Below, piece by piece: positions 38,854 through 49,830 of a stretch of 64,000 nucleotides of DNA. This stretch comes from Bathymodiolus brooksi. Taxonomy: Eukaryota > Mollusca > Bivalvia > Mytilida > Modiolidae. The position numbers and the translations under genes are program-made. Location: NCBI GenBank assembly GCA_963680875.1, contig OY804579.1, positions 23,235,804 through 23,299,803 of the forward strand, read 5' to 3'. Under the pieces are notes generated by a model, which saw only the letters and a program-made list of their open reading frames with translations, did no database searches and was not told the origin of the DNA. Numbering within the stretch: position 1 is the first letter of the stretch; each line of letters begins with the position of its first letter.

Positions 38854-39676
38854 AGGCTAAATATGACTTCACATATTAAGAATATATAGTTGTTATGAGA
38901 TAGAGGCAGATTAATTTAAAGACACCGTGATGGTGATATATTTTAAAAAGAAAGTTTACATCGCGATGGTCAACAATTCCATCAATATCAACAAAATGTC
39001 ACCTCAAATCATTGAACATTTAAAAAAATCACGACATATGACGTTGGAAACTTAGGTCCTTGCTTGGGACAAGCACAATAATGTGGCTGGCTAAACCGGC
39101 TAATGGGACCCCCCCCCCCCCTACCATGATAATCGGATCTCCAACGATAATACATATATAAACAAACAATAAAAACAATCTGCTCAGACTCGCACACTCC
39201 CAAAAAGACCACATACTATCACAAAAATAAATGACAACATGAACATGGACAATACAATAACAGGATCAATGAATTCTCGTAGTTAACCGGCCACTATAGG
39301 TACTTCTAACAAATTTAGTATCAATTACATGTAGTCATAAACATCTAAAAAAATTAATGGTCTTCGCGGGAGACTAAAATAAATAGGACATCAATTTTTT
39401 GAATCAAATACTGAAATAAAATAGTAATATGATATAAAATAAAATATAAACGTACTGATTTAATTGCTAATTGGACCTTCTAGTTGTACCAGCAGATTGT
39501 CTATGTTTGACTTGTATAAAGCATGACTAGTTGACACTCAATACGAACGGGAATTAGATAATTATTATTCATGCTATAACCATAAAGATAGCTATGTTTT
39601 AAGTGGAGATATTTTTCGAACAATCTTTCGATTTTCTGATGTATTACTTTTAATTAGTTTTAATTTACACCAACAG
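38854..39676. other. Intergenic; contains C13 homopolymer
   Basis: No gene seen. A run of 13 C at 39109-39121 could be a length-variable or assembly-sensitive site. Confidence 0.4.
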
Positions 39677-39694
39677 AACCTGCATGGGTAGGGT

Positions 39695-40207
39695 ATGACA
39701 ACAACGAGGACTATGACAGTCAGAACTGTGACCTTGACCCACAAGCAAAAGAATCGAGCTCCCATTAAGGAGGAAAAGAAAGGTATTGTTTCCTAATTTT
39801 ATATTCCATTTGAAAAATGCTTATTTTGGCGCGTTTTCAATGCAATGAAGAAGTTTTGCATTAAAATGCATCTAAAAAATTCCACAAATCTTCAGTTTCT
39901 TTTTCTAGCAGAATCGGTTAAATTTCTCGTACAACCGCTTCGACAGACATTTTTCTTCAGCAATAACCGACTCGCGCATGCGTAGTAAAAGGTCACACAA
40001 GGTCATATAGATAAGGTCGTATATTATCGTACAGACTGGAATATCGAAATGTGTTTTCATGAAAATAAAAGAGAATGGATGGACATTTTACTTTAAAACT
40101 CGATAATTTGTGTTAATTTATGTTTTTAATGTATTTGGAAAAAAAATCATCAAAATCAACCACATTATACCGTTAATAAGAAATATCATATAAAACAAAG
40201 ACATCAG

Positions 40208-40242
<35 letters not shown>

Positions 40243-41336
40243 TCATTCTTCGTTCCTGTGGAAAATAATTTCCCGTTCTTCGTGTTTTCAATTTTATTTC
40301 ACGTTTTTACGTTCATACCACTCTCTTCATAAAGTCAAAGTCGATAGATGTTTATCTGTAGTAGTATTTTTTTTTATTAAAAAATGAATGTTTTAAACGA
40401 ACATTTCAATGTTGTATGCACCGCGGTACTGTATAAATACATGAAATCACATAAGAAGTATGTCCTTAATTTATCAGAATATACGCATGTGCGAATTAAA
40501 TTATACCGTGGGTGTTATCACTGCATTATTGAGCCAATGGTGGACGTCATGTTAGAATGACATTAACTTCAAATATTGTACTTTCGGAACTGTCTCGTCT
40601 CTTAGTGACTGACTGATCAACACGATATAATGATACATGTATGCATATTGCTAAAAGATGAAAAATACTATTTATTTTAAATACAGCTTTTTTCGATGCA
40701 GGAGTTTCACCCCGTCTAGATCCATTACACTGATAGTTTTAACATATGGTTTGACTATCACTGGACTACATTACTTGACAGAATAATGAGTGTTCACGTT
40801 AAACCTTGACAGTGCTTATCAAGTTGGAATGCTAAACTCCAAACTATCGATTACTTGTAAATTGTAAACATTAGCTATGGAACCATAGCTCTTATTGTAT
40901 ACATGTATACACAATTAAGAATACCCACTTTCAAATATTAGATATATCTTAATGTAATCATTCACTAAAACATTTCAAACCCACGTAATATCTTTTTTTT
41001 TTTTATTTATTTGAACCTTAGTTATATTAAAAGTCTCTATTTTCTTCAACACCTGCATTTTTTCTCATAATATTTTTTTTATTGCTTTATGACTATTTTC
41101 TATTTTGGTTTTTATATATAATATATTATGTCAATTACATTTTATTTTTATTTGTGTTTACTTGGTACATAAAACATTGAAGTCTATTTATTTAATTTTA
41201 AGCTTAAAGCTGTTACAAATATAAATCTAAATTTTAATGAGCTTTTTCTTAATGCAAGAAAATGCATAACTCGTTTTCCTCATTTGATTGAAAAGTCTAA
41301 TTATTTTCAGGGGAGCCATACTTTCGACTGTCGTGA
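39695..41336 (+). CDS. Speculative two-exon small ORF (37 codons)
   Basis: Possible exon A: acceptor-like 'tttacaccaacag' ending 39676, in-frame stop at 39689-39691, ATG at 39695, and donor-like AAAG|GTATTG after 39782. It encodes a Thr/basic-rich peptide starting MTTTRTMTVRTVTLTHKQ and ending EEKK plus one base. Possible exon B: acceptor 'ttattttcag' ending 41310; in the matching phase it adds GEPYFRLS and a TGA at 41334-41336, with AATAAA at 41514-41519. The signals are in the right order and phase and the intron would be 1528 bp, but such combinations arise by chance in AT-rich DNA. I recognise no family and see no signal peptide or membrane segment. It could instead be the first coding exon of a longer gene whose later exons I cannot find. 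Confidence 0.22.
40212..40238 (+). repeat. Poly-A run (27 A)
   Basis: Uninterrupted A tract. It could be the tail of an old retro-insertion, but I see no SINE or gene body upstream and no flanking duplication. Confidence 0.7.
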
Positions 41337-41784
41337 GAGAAATTATGCATTTTTCTCTCGAGACACTGTACCATTAAAGTTTGGGCTTTAGTCTGATGAA
41401 ACATTCAATATTGCCATGAAAATGTGTTACTTTATGGTTTTTTGGGGACAAATTCATTATTTGCCCGTTTATGTTTTTTTTGCCAAATTCATCGTTTGTC
41501 TGTTTATGACCACAATAAAATAAGCATATAATCAAATTAGAATTTCATTTTTTTTACTTTTCTATATGATATTCTAATGGATCTTCTGTCATGTTTCGTG
41601 AGAACTGCATATAAATTCAAATAATTCGGCCCCTTGTGTAATTAAAAAACTCTCAATGCACAGCAACTCTTTTGGTTACACATTGAAATAAAATATTTAC
41701 CCTCATGGAGGTAACAACACAAGTAGAGAGAGTCAAGGAATTATTAGGACCCCGCCACTTTGTGCCGGACGCCCTATAGTGATC
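41337..41784. other. Intergenic or 3' UTR of the speculative ORF
   Basis: Contains ATTAAA near 41373 and AATAAA at 41514. No open frame recognised. Confidence 0.3.
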
Positions 41785-42300
41785 AGTCCGTCCATCCGTG
41801 CGTCCGTAACAAATCGTGTCCGGGCTGTAACTTTTTTGTCGTTCAAGACAGGCTTTGCATATTTGGCATATAGGTAGACCACCTCCAAATGATGTGTCGG
41901 GTACCATTGTTGGTGACCTTTGACCTTGAGCTGTGACCTCAAGGTCAAACTGGTCCGTGCGTCCATACTGACAAATCGTGTCCGGGCTGTAACTTTTTTG
42001 TCGTTCAAGACAGGCTTTTCATATTTGGCATGTAGGTAGACCACCTCCAGACGATGTGTCGCGTACCATTGTTGGTGACCTTTGTCCTTGAATTTTGACA
42101 TCAAGGTCAAATCGGTCCCTGCGCCCGTAACAAATCGTGTCCGAGCTGTAACTTTTTTGTCGTTCAAGATAGGCTTTTCATATTTGGCATACAGGTAGAC
42201 CACCTCCAGACAATGTGTCGCGTACCATTGTTGGTGACCTTTGACCTTGAACTTTGACCTCAAGGTCAAATTAGTTATTTTACCGTAACAAACTGTGCCA
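41785..42300 (+). repeat. ~160-bp tandem repeat, 3 copies plus partial, with nuclear-receptor-type half-sites
   Basis: Copies share 'aaatcgtgtccgggctgtaa' (starts 41811, 41973, 42132), 'cgttcaagacaggctttt', 'taggtagaccacctcca' and 'taccattgttggtgacctt'; offsets are 162 and 159 bp. Each ends with TGACCT-type half-sites: copies 1 and 3 hold a perfect DR1 on the minus strand (AGGTCA A AGGTCA; 41914-41926 and 42235-42247), followed by TGACCTcaAGGTCA. A minus-strand frame of 178 codons crosses all three copies with one partial repeat per copy (KGHQQWYATHCLEV, NDKKVTARTRFV). It has no recognised domain, and I take it as dispersed repeat rather than a gene. Confidence 0.85.
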
Positions 42301-42483
42301 TCTCGTTCGTGGCATTTTGATACTTCATCATTGACGCCTAAGGTGATTATTAATTGTCAATACTCACACAAAAACAAGACAACCTTACATTAAAAATTAA
42401 GTGTGAACTTAGAGTACATTGATATCTCCCCCGATTTTACACAAATTAAACATGACTAGTCATGTTGAAATAACAATTAACCT

Positions 42484-42553
42484 ATTCAACCTATGCCAAC
42501 AATCTTTTTTGCCTTTTTATATATATTTTTTTAAATGTTGGCATAGGTTGAAT
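42484..42553. repeat. Hairpin, 17-bp perfect arms
   Basis: 'attcaacctatgccaac' (42484-42500) and its exact reverse complement at 42537-42553, separated by a 36-bp T-rich loop. It sits directly left of the 78-bp minisatellite and may be the end of one element with it. Confidence 0.8.
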
Positions 42554-42565
42554 GAACGGGGTTAT

Positions 42566-42893
42566 CCCAAAATGTCTACAGGTAAATTTTGGCTAATTAA
42601 ACATTTTTTTCCCAAAATGTCTACTCCCTGATTAAAAGTTATTCCCAAAATGTCTACAGGTAAATTTTGGCTAATTAAACCTTTTTTTCCCAAAACGTCT
42701 ACTCCCTGATTAAAAGTTATTCCCAAATTGTCTACAGGTAAATTTTGGCTAAATAAACATTTTTTCCCCAAAATGTCTACTCCCTGATTAAAAGTTATTC
42801 CCAAAATGTCTACAGGTAAATTTTGGCTAATTAAGCATTTTTTTCCCAAAATGTCTACTCCCTGATTAAAAGTTATTCCCAAAATGGCTACAG
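42566..42893 (+). repeat. 78-bp minisatellite, 4 copies plus partial
   Basis: Starts at 42566, 42644, 42722, 42800 and 42878. Each unit has two half-units beginning 'cccaaaatgtcta', one followed by 'caggtaaattttggctaa', the other by 'ctccctgattaaaagtt'. As 78 is a multiple of 3, the minus strand keeps one frame for 106 codons with a 26-residue repeat (NQGVDILGKK..., LISQNLPVDILG). There is no evidence it is expressed. Confidence 0.93.
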
Positions 42894-43824
42894 GTAATTT
42901 TCTTATGTTACCTAAAATATTCCATGAGTTGCTGTATTAAGTACCATGGTATACTGTGCAATATGATGAAAAATACACCAAATAGGCAGAGCATAATAGT
43001 GCAATGAAAATAAAACATCACTTGGTTACTTCAGTTTTATTACAAATATTTCCATATTCATATAGGTTTACATGTAATGATATTTAAGTCAGAACAATCA
43101 TATTCATTAACAAAAAGGTTGCACTAGTAGTTACAAACTCCATAACTTGAATCTTAATGGCTTGCAGATTCCCCTAACCCCTTTATATACTTTTGTCTCT
43201 CATTAAGAGGATTAACAATTTATCAAAACAATATATTGCATTTTAATTAATTTTTTTCTTAGATCAAACATGTGCACAAGCTGAGTATTCAAATGAGTAA
43301 ATAGTAAAATCAGTTGTCTTTTTGAAATAATAATTAGACATTTTACATAAACAATTATCATGATTATGCTATCTTTTGATCTTTATTCACTTTTACAAAT
43401 AAAAAATAAAGTTATCTTTAATGAGGCTTGATTTATTATAAATGTCTACTTGAATGTCTAAATGTTGTGTAAACATTTCAGTTGCGGAAATTTTATAATT
43501 TTTTTTATGAAAAATGTCCTAAAAATTAAATATGTATAGATAACATAATTATTGTAACATATAAAAAAAATTAAAATCTTTTTAGACATTCTGGGCGTAG
43601 ACATTTTGGGCATGGACCGAATGAACCACTAGGGTATATGTTAGGTAAGAAATCTTATGTTGTTATGCTTTTGTTGTAATGCTTCTATATGGCACTATGG
43701 AAGATTTGAGGGACAGTGATATGTCAGCATCATATTCTCCCTCCAGTCTTATAGTGTGATTTCTGTTTTGAATAAGTGATATTGATTGTTGGCTACAAAG
43801 ACCAAAAGAAACCACTTGATGGAT
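42894..43824. other. Intergenic with inverted minisatellite word
   Basis: 'gtagacattttggg' (43598-43611) is the reverse complement of the minisatellite half-unit start, followed by 'catggaccgaatgaac', resembling the 'gttgaatgaac' next to the hairpin at 42547. It may be the far end of a ~1.15-kb element from about 42484. No gene seen. Confidence 0.4.
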
Positions 43825-44588
43825 TGGTATTACTTGATTCATAAATACAACACTAAATCCAGCAGGGCAAAGCTAGACCGATACAGTGTAAATACAACAC
43901 TAAATCCAGCAGGGCAAAGCTAGGCGATACAGGGGGAAAATATTACTTGATTCATAAATACAACACTAAATCCAGCTAGGCGATACAGGGGAAAAAATAT
44001 TACTTGATTCACAAATACAACACTAAATCCAGCAGGGCAAAGCTAGGCGATACAGGGGAAAAAATATTACTTGATTCATAAATACAACACTAAATCCAGC
44101 AGGGCAAAGCTAGGCGATACAGGGGAACAAATATTACTTGATTCATAAATACAACACTAAATCCAGCAGGGCAAAGCTAGGCGATACAGGGGGAAAATAT
44201 TACTTGATTCACAAATACAACACTAAATCCAGCAGGGCAAAGCTAGGCGATACAGGGGGAAAATATTACTTGATTCATAAATACAACACTAAATCCAGCA
44301 GGGCAAAGCTAGGCGATACAGGGGGAAAATATTACTTGATTCATAAATACAACACTAAATCCAGCAGGGCAAAGCTAGGCGATACAGGGGGAAAATATTA
44401 CTTGATTCATAAATACAACACTAAATCCAGCAGGGCAAAGCTAGGCGATACAGGGGGAAAATATTACTTGATTCATAAATACAACACTAAATCCAGCAGG
44501 GCAAAGCTAGGCGATACAGGGGGAAAATATTACTTGATTCATAAATACAACACTAAATCCAGCAGGGCAAAGCTAGGCGATACAGGGA
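43825..44588 (+). repeat. 66-bp minisatellite, ~12 copies
   Basis: The unit contains 'ttgattcataaatacaacac', 'taaatccagcagggcaaagc' and 'taggcgatacagggggaaaa'. The last seven copies are nearly identical with period 66, so one plus-strand frame stays open for 163 codons (22-residue repeat IHKYNTKSSRAKLGDTGGKYYL). That frame has no ATG (its first codon is TTG), and upstream copies with 1-2 base indels and a partial deletion break it. I treat it as a minisatellite, young on its right side. Confidence 0.95.
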
Positions 44589-47305
44589 AAAATAAACTAC
44601 TGATCTTGAACTTTATACTTTTTAAATGAATCAATTATCTCCAAAAGTGTTTTATTACTGAGGTTAACATTAGTCTGTCCTTACAATTTTTTTTACCACA
44701 AGTTATTTATGGCGGGGCCCACAGAGATGGATTCCAATTCCATGATACCGGTATCTAGTTTGTATACTAACCTGTCTGAAATTCAAAATTCACATGACAA
44801 ATATGATTTGTAAGTCCATGTGATTCACGGTTTAGTTTATAAAGTTTATTTTTTATTATCAAGATTTTTATGTTTTTAATTAGAAAAGAATCATAGCTTG
44901 GAAACACTGTCTGGTTTCTATGGAGATATAACACAGAGTTTAGTAGGTGTCACATTAATTGCGATATGTTTTATATTTATTACACACCAAGCATTTATTG
45001 GTCTATCATCATAAAGCGTTCAAGATAATTTAGATTTATAAGAACTCAAAAGGATCGCTTGAAACCCCATTCGTGGCAAAATCTTAACTAAACAGTATAG
45101 ACGTAGGTAATTTATGATACAATTATTTCTCTTCAAAAGTCTTAAGAGATCACTAGGAACGTATTACTAGGCTCACAAACACTCCATCTTCCTTTATCAA
45201 GAGGCTCTAATCCATGATTTAAGACGTAGAAACAAACAGGTAGAACACTTTATTGCGCACATTAAACATTTTACTTGAGTATCACTATATATTTTATCTG
45301 CCATGTGAACAGAAGATAAATACTTCGTCTTCAAAAGAGAATTTGTTATTTAAGGCTACACTGTCTAAATATTTAAACGAAAAATACTGTTAGTCTTCTC
45401 TATGAATATCAGATAATATCGTTTTCCTATTAAAATAATAAAGTTCAAATATATTGGTATTTCAGAGAAATTCAATGTAAAACAATAGTTATGGGATGAC
45501 CTTAACCGATTTTGGCGATCATGTTTACGATCATGTTTACGCCCTTTGATATACTTGCTCCACACAACTTTTTAAGATTATATGGTTTTCCAGCCTTATG
45601 AAGGTTATTCCAATAAATTCGATATCTACAATGTATGTTTTTATTTATAATATACATTTGTACTTTAGCTGGATTTTTTTTCAGAGACACACTCGCCAAA
45701 TTGTAATATTTATAAAAATATTCGTTTTCATATTTTCCTAGACTAACAATTATATAAATTGAACCAATTAACATTTATGAAATTGAAGTAAAGAGTCTAA
45801 TTCTAAGAGGATCTACATCATTATGGTTTTTTGTTCAAAGTATTTTGATCAAAACCCGAGGAAAATTAGCGATCATAAATCAACATTACCGTTTTGAAAA
45901 TTTCTCTCAAAATACGCGGAAAATTAATTTGACCTTTAACAAGACTTGATCACCCAGAATAAGTGATATCACTATCTTCACCAGTACAATATAACAGACT
46001 GAAGGGCTAGAGGGGAGGGGCGGTCTTGCCATGAACACCCCAAATTTCCGTTCTTCTCTGGCGTCTTGAGGGAGAATTAACTGACTAACACTGATTAAAA
46101 CGATGATAGAAGTATAGGGAGAGCCTATTTTGAAGATCTGTCTTTGATGTAGGAGATTTAATCTGAACAATTTCAATACTTTTGGTTTAGTAATTTATGA
46201 CCAAGTGATTAATTGTGACAAAACACTTTAGTTCATATCAATGTAAATATGCAAGTGAATGACTTATGATGAAAATAAGCCGAATCATATATACGTAGTA
46301 GATATACCACATAGTATTTTATATAAACAACGTGAGTAGAGCAAATGAGGGATTTTCATAATTTGTAATTTTATTTTGACCACCGGTCCTCCGTCCCAAG
46401 ACCAATAAAACCTTGCTCGGACCAGTAATTCTTTCAGTTTTTATTTTGAAATATATAAAAATAAATTCAAGAATTTAATTCTGACCAGTAAATTCAAATT
46501 TTCATTTCGATGACTTTTATGTAATATTGTAGTAGTGAGACATTATATAAATGTATTTTTCAACGTCAATTTTAGATGTCATCGGCTAGCTCACCACTAC
46601 TCTTATGCCGTGTTTAATGCCATAAATACAAAGGACATTTTCACTAAATAAAATTCTGAAACTGTAAAATAATATTTATGCTCAAGCTTACACAATGCAG
46701 GCTATAAAAAAAATTACAAAACAATTTAAAAAACACATGTAAACAGTAATTATCAATTCTTAAAAAATATTTAGATATTATATTTAGAAAAAAAAGAAAA
46801 TAATTGTCATTATATATTAAAGACGAGAGTTTCAGACATAATGATTTTCAACATATATGACAAAAGAAATTAGAATTACAAGTTCCGTATTTATGTCTGA
46901 TTTTTTGTCGGGGTTATTTAGGAGGGTTATATATTACGAACGCATACCCCGAGTAACGTTTTCTCTAATACAAGATAAGCAGTAGCTGTAATTTGTCCAT
47001 GTGTGTATAATATTATGGTTGTACAACTTTATTAAAGCTAGAGATATAGATAGGGTACATCAATATTTGAGTTTTTAGACTTTTAGTAAATCGAAATAAC
47101 AATTCTAAATTTTCTAAATTGCACAAAACTTGTATATAAGTACAAAACTACGCTGCATTTCAATAACCCCACGACATGTTCATATTATACAGAATATTCG
47201 ATAATGTTCCTACCTTTTAACTACTTTTTTTTCAAAGTGGAAGGTAAATGCAAATATTTACATTTAGATTTATATATATATATTCTTAATTAAACTATCA
47301 AAGAT
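44589..47305. other. Intergenic, no gene seen
   Basis: No recognisable gene in 2.7 kb. Minus-strand frames of about 90 codons (45502-45774, 45907-46176) resemble nothing I know. Confidence 0.4.
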
Positions 47306-47452
47306 AAATTCATGTTAATATCAAAATTATCAATGACTTTTACAGTTAATAATCAGTAGACATAAGCCTATACCGAGAAATTCATGTTAAAATCAAAATT
47401 ACCAATGACTTTTACAGTTAATAATCAGTAGACATAAGCCTATACCGAGAAA
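47306..47452 (+). repeat. 72-bp tandem duplication (2 copies)
   Basis: 'aaattcatgtta' to 'cctataccgagaaa' is present twice, offset 72 bp (47309 to 47381), with only about two differences. A recent duplication in non-coding DNA. Confidence 0.95.
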
Positions 47453-48064
47453 TCGTCCCTCAGTCGCCAGAAGCGACAGTAGAGCAATTTAGAAAATGAA
47501 ACAATCTGACAAGATGTAGCAAAACCATTTTAGCTGTATGTAGTCATAATGACATAGTAATATTTTTCTGCTGCCGAATGACAGCTCTTTGTAACGTGTA
47601 ATTGTTCAAAATGAACGATTGTTCTAAGAAAAAGACAGCATAACTGAGAAATTGACAAGCTAGTTAGAAGTCCCTTCAGTTACAGACAATCCCGTTGATT
47701 TTATTCTTTGACAACAAATTGACTGCTCTGACAAAAGGCCAAATGTATACACTGTAGTTTGACAAGACAATTTATCAAGTAAAGGGTTCATAAATAAAAT
47801 CAAAATTGATCCTTTATGTAATTTCACAATCTGACATTTTAAAATGGCATACAGTTCATAGTTGTCGCACAAGTCAATACATATATATGCATATAAAGAT
47901 ACCAATAGAAGATAAAGAATATGTATATGAAAACTTTGTCATTATTAGATTTAGGAAGGTATAGAGATATGAGTGTTAAAAAAAAACACGAGAAGAAGTT
48001 TCACAATTATGATCTGAAGTGGATAACTTAGAGTGGCTACAGGCTCTTATTAGACTTGTGTGAC
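47453..48064. other. Intergenic, no gene seen
   Basis: Nothing recognisable. An 81-codon minus-strand frame (47660-47905) has no known similarity. Confidence 0.4.
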
Positions 48065-48152
48065 GTTACTTTATGGTTTATTGATTGATTGCTTGGTGTT
48101 TAACGTCAACTTTAACAGTATTTCAGCTTTATCGTGGCATGTTACTTTATGG
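48065..48152 (-). mobile_element. 64-bp truncated SINE with 12-bp target-site duplication
   Basis: 'gttactttatgg' at 48065-48076 repeats exactly at 48141-48152. Between them lie 64 bp that on the minus strand read 'atgccacgataaagctgaaa', then 'cgttaaacaccaagcaatc', ending in 'aatcaatcaataaa'. That is the 3' end of the SINE found complete at 49304-49660, with its simple-repeat tail. The exact duplication indicates target-primed insertion of a strongly 5'-truncated copy. Confidence 0.85.
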
Positions 48153-48472
48153 AAACTGATTCCTTTTAAGGCAGCAAACTAAACATTACGAATATAATTG
48201 TGTATTAATTAAAAAATTATATAAAGTAGTGTCGATATGATATTCATTTTCTCAGAGGAAATATTTTTTTAAATGGTATACACAATTATCTTTTGTTACT
48301 TATAGTGGTATTATAATATGTGATCATTTCATGAAAGAATAATAAGCACGAAACGTTATTTCTCTAATTCTTGTACATTTTCCGTGCCAACGGTCAACCC
48401 GTTGATTATTAAACCGAAAGGCAATTTTCGAAACAGAGGCTATCTCTATCAGAATTTCACCTCTGCACAATT

Positions 48473-48527
48473 GTAACTACTCGGCTATTCTCGTTACCCG
48501 TCCAAACCTAGATAGCCGAGTAGTTAC
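48473..48527. repeat. Hairpin with 16-bp perfect arms
   Basis: 'gtaactactcggctat' (48473-48488) and its exact reverse complement at 48512-48527, with a 23-bp loop. It has no run of T behind it and no neighbouring gene, so a terminator role is unlikely; perhaps a remnant of a fold-back element. Confidence 0.8.
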
Positions 48528-49290
48528 GAAAGACCACTGTGACGATATTGTGTACTCTAGCGTCTGTTTCCGAGATTGATAGACGATAATGTTCGTTGAA
48601 AACAAGTCGCGTTCGATTTCATATTTATTGTTTAAAACTGAAATCAATCTCGAAGATAACAATATTTCGATAGATATGTTTTTTTTCCATTTCAGACTGT
48701 CGCCATATGATGGCTTGCGGTTAAAATGGGGAAAAATTAACAATATTTCGTGTATCTCAACTTGAGAAATAATGTTATTCACTTGAAGACAGGAGTTCTA
48801 TATATTTCTTCTTTTTTCCGTCATCACCTTTCATAGATTGTCATTTATTACACAGTAATGAAATAACCTGACAAATAAACTCCATCAGTTTTATTTCAAG
48901 ATGTTATCAAACTGTTAGTGATATCAGAAGTAGCTCTAGACCACCATCGAGTTTATGTGTTGCATTTATTATTTCTGATGAAAATGGCACATTTTATTCA
49001 CCTAATCTTTCTCGATCAATATCTTTCGAAGTCGTTTGATGTGCCTTATCAGTGGGACATGAAAATTGCCATTAAAAAGGTTTTTTTTATGTTTTTATGC
49101 GCTTTTGAACTGTCAATAAACATTTGTTCTATTATGTTTCATTATATATGTATATATACAGAATATACAAACAGAATGTGTGAATACATCAAAGACTACA
49201 TAAGTAAGAATTACTTCTGTCTTATCCATTTTGCATGTTTTATTTTCAAATAAAATATGCTTAAGCTAAATAAACCAAATATTTTTTTCA
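48528..49290. other. Intergenic, no gene seen
   Basis: A 111-codon plus frame (48918-49253) is hydrophobic, begins at a TTG-type codon rather than ATG, and is unrecognised; probably chance. Confidence 0.35.
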
Positions 49291-49303
49291 CGTTCCATAT
49301 TGA

Positions 49304-49660
49304 GTGTGAGTGATAGTTGCTTAGCGCAAACTCAGCAATTTTTCAGCTATATCATGGCGAGAACAAGTTAATTTTCAATGAAATGATGACGAGGTCCGCT
49401 TTGTACTAGACCAACACCCTTAGTTGGATTTGTATGGTACTAGCTCACTGAAACAATAGTTCGCGGATAGACATGTCGCCTCACTCATTATCCTGATTTC
49501 GAGCCAATCAGTTTTTGCTCTTTCCCCTTAATGCTGCGTGCTTAGCGGAGAAGCAACAAATACCAATTTCATAGTCTTTCGTTTGACCCGATCGGGGTTC
49601 GAACCCCCGATCTACCGCACCGGAGGCGAGCACGCTTACCATTACACCACCGATACGGTT
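49304..49660 (-). mobile_element. tRNA-derived SINE, 357 bp, with 13-bp target-site duplication
   Basis: 'cgttccatattga' at 49291-49303 repeats exactly at 49661-49673, bracketing a 357-bp insertion. On the minus strand it begins with a tRNA-like head (49584-49660): A-box-like 'tggtgtaatgg', anticodon-loop region 'cgcctccggtgcg' (anticodon would be CCG, Arg type) and B box 'gggttcgaacccc'. The body includes 'aaattggtatttgttgcttc' and the 3' part 'ccatgatatagctgaaaaat' then 'tgctgagtttgcgc'. The acceptor stem does not pair, so it is not a working tRNA gene. The layout matches molluscan tRNA-SINE families such as RUDI or MetaSINEs; the exact family is not decided here. Transposition would need LINE enzymes in trans. 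Confidence 0.88.
49594..49649 (-). promoter_or_regulatory. Internal RNA polymerase III promoter (A and B boxes) of the SINE
   Basis: A-box-like 'tggtgtaatgg' is at 49639-49649 and B box 'ggttcgaaccc' within 49594-49608, at normal tRNA spacing (about 33 bp between). Both match the consensus well. Whether the copy is transcribed is unknown. Confidence 0.7.
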
Positions 49661-49830
49661 CGTTCCATATTGAACCTACCATTGTATTTAGTTCATTTTC
49701 TTGATATACTAAACTTCGGAACACTGCTTGCTGTTCAATAGGACTAAACCACAATTCATATAGAAACCTCTCGACTGGTATCTCTAGAGAAGCATGAAAT
49801 AAAGACACGAGATCTCTGTTTGATCGCTTT

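Noticed and set aside
41733..42269. 178-codon minus-strand protein over the 160-bp repeat
   Set aside because: Three near-identical repeat translations; no recognised domain and no start or splice context. More likely dispersed repeat.
44138..44629. 163-codon repeat protein
   Set aside because: First codon is TTG, there is no ATG, upstream repeat copies are frame-broken, and there is no splice signal. Minisatellite.
49584..49660. Functional tRNA-Arg(CCG) gene on the minus strand
   Set aside because: A and B boxes are present, but the acceptor stem does not pair and the T stem is one base off. It sits at the head of an insertion with a target duplication, so it is a SINE head.
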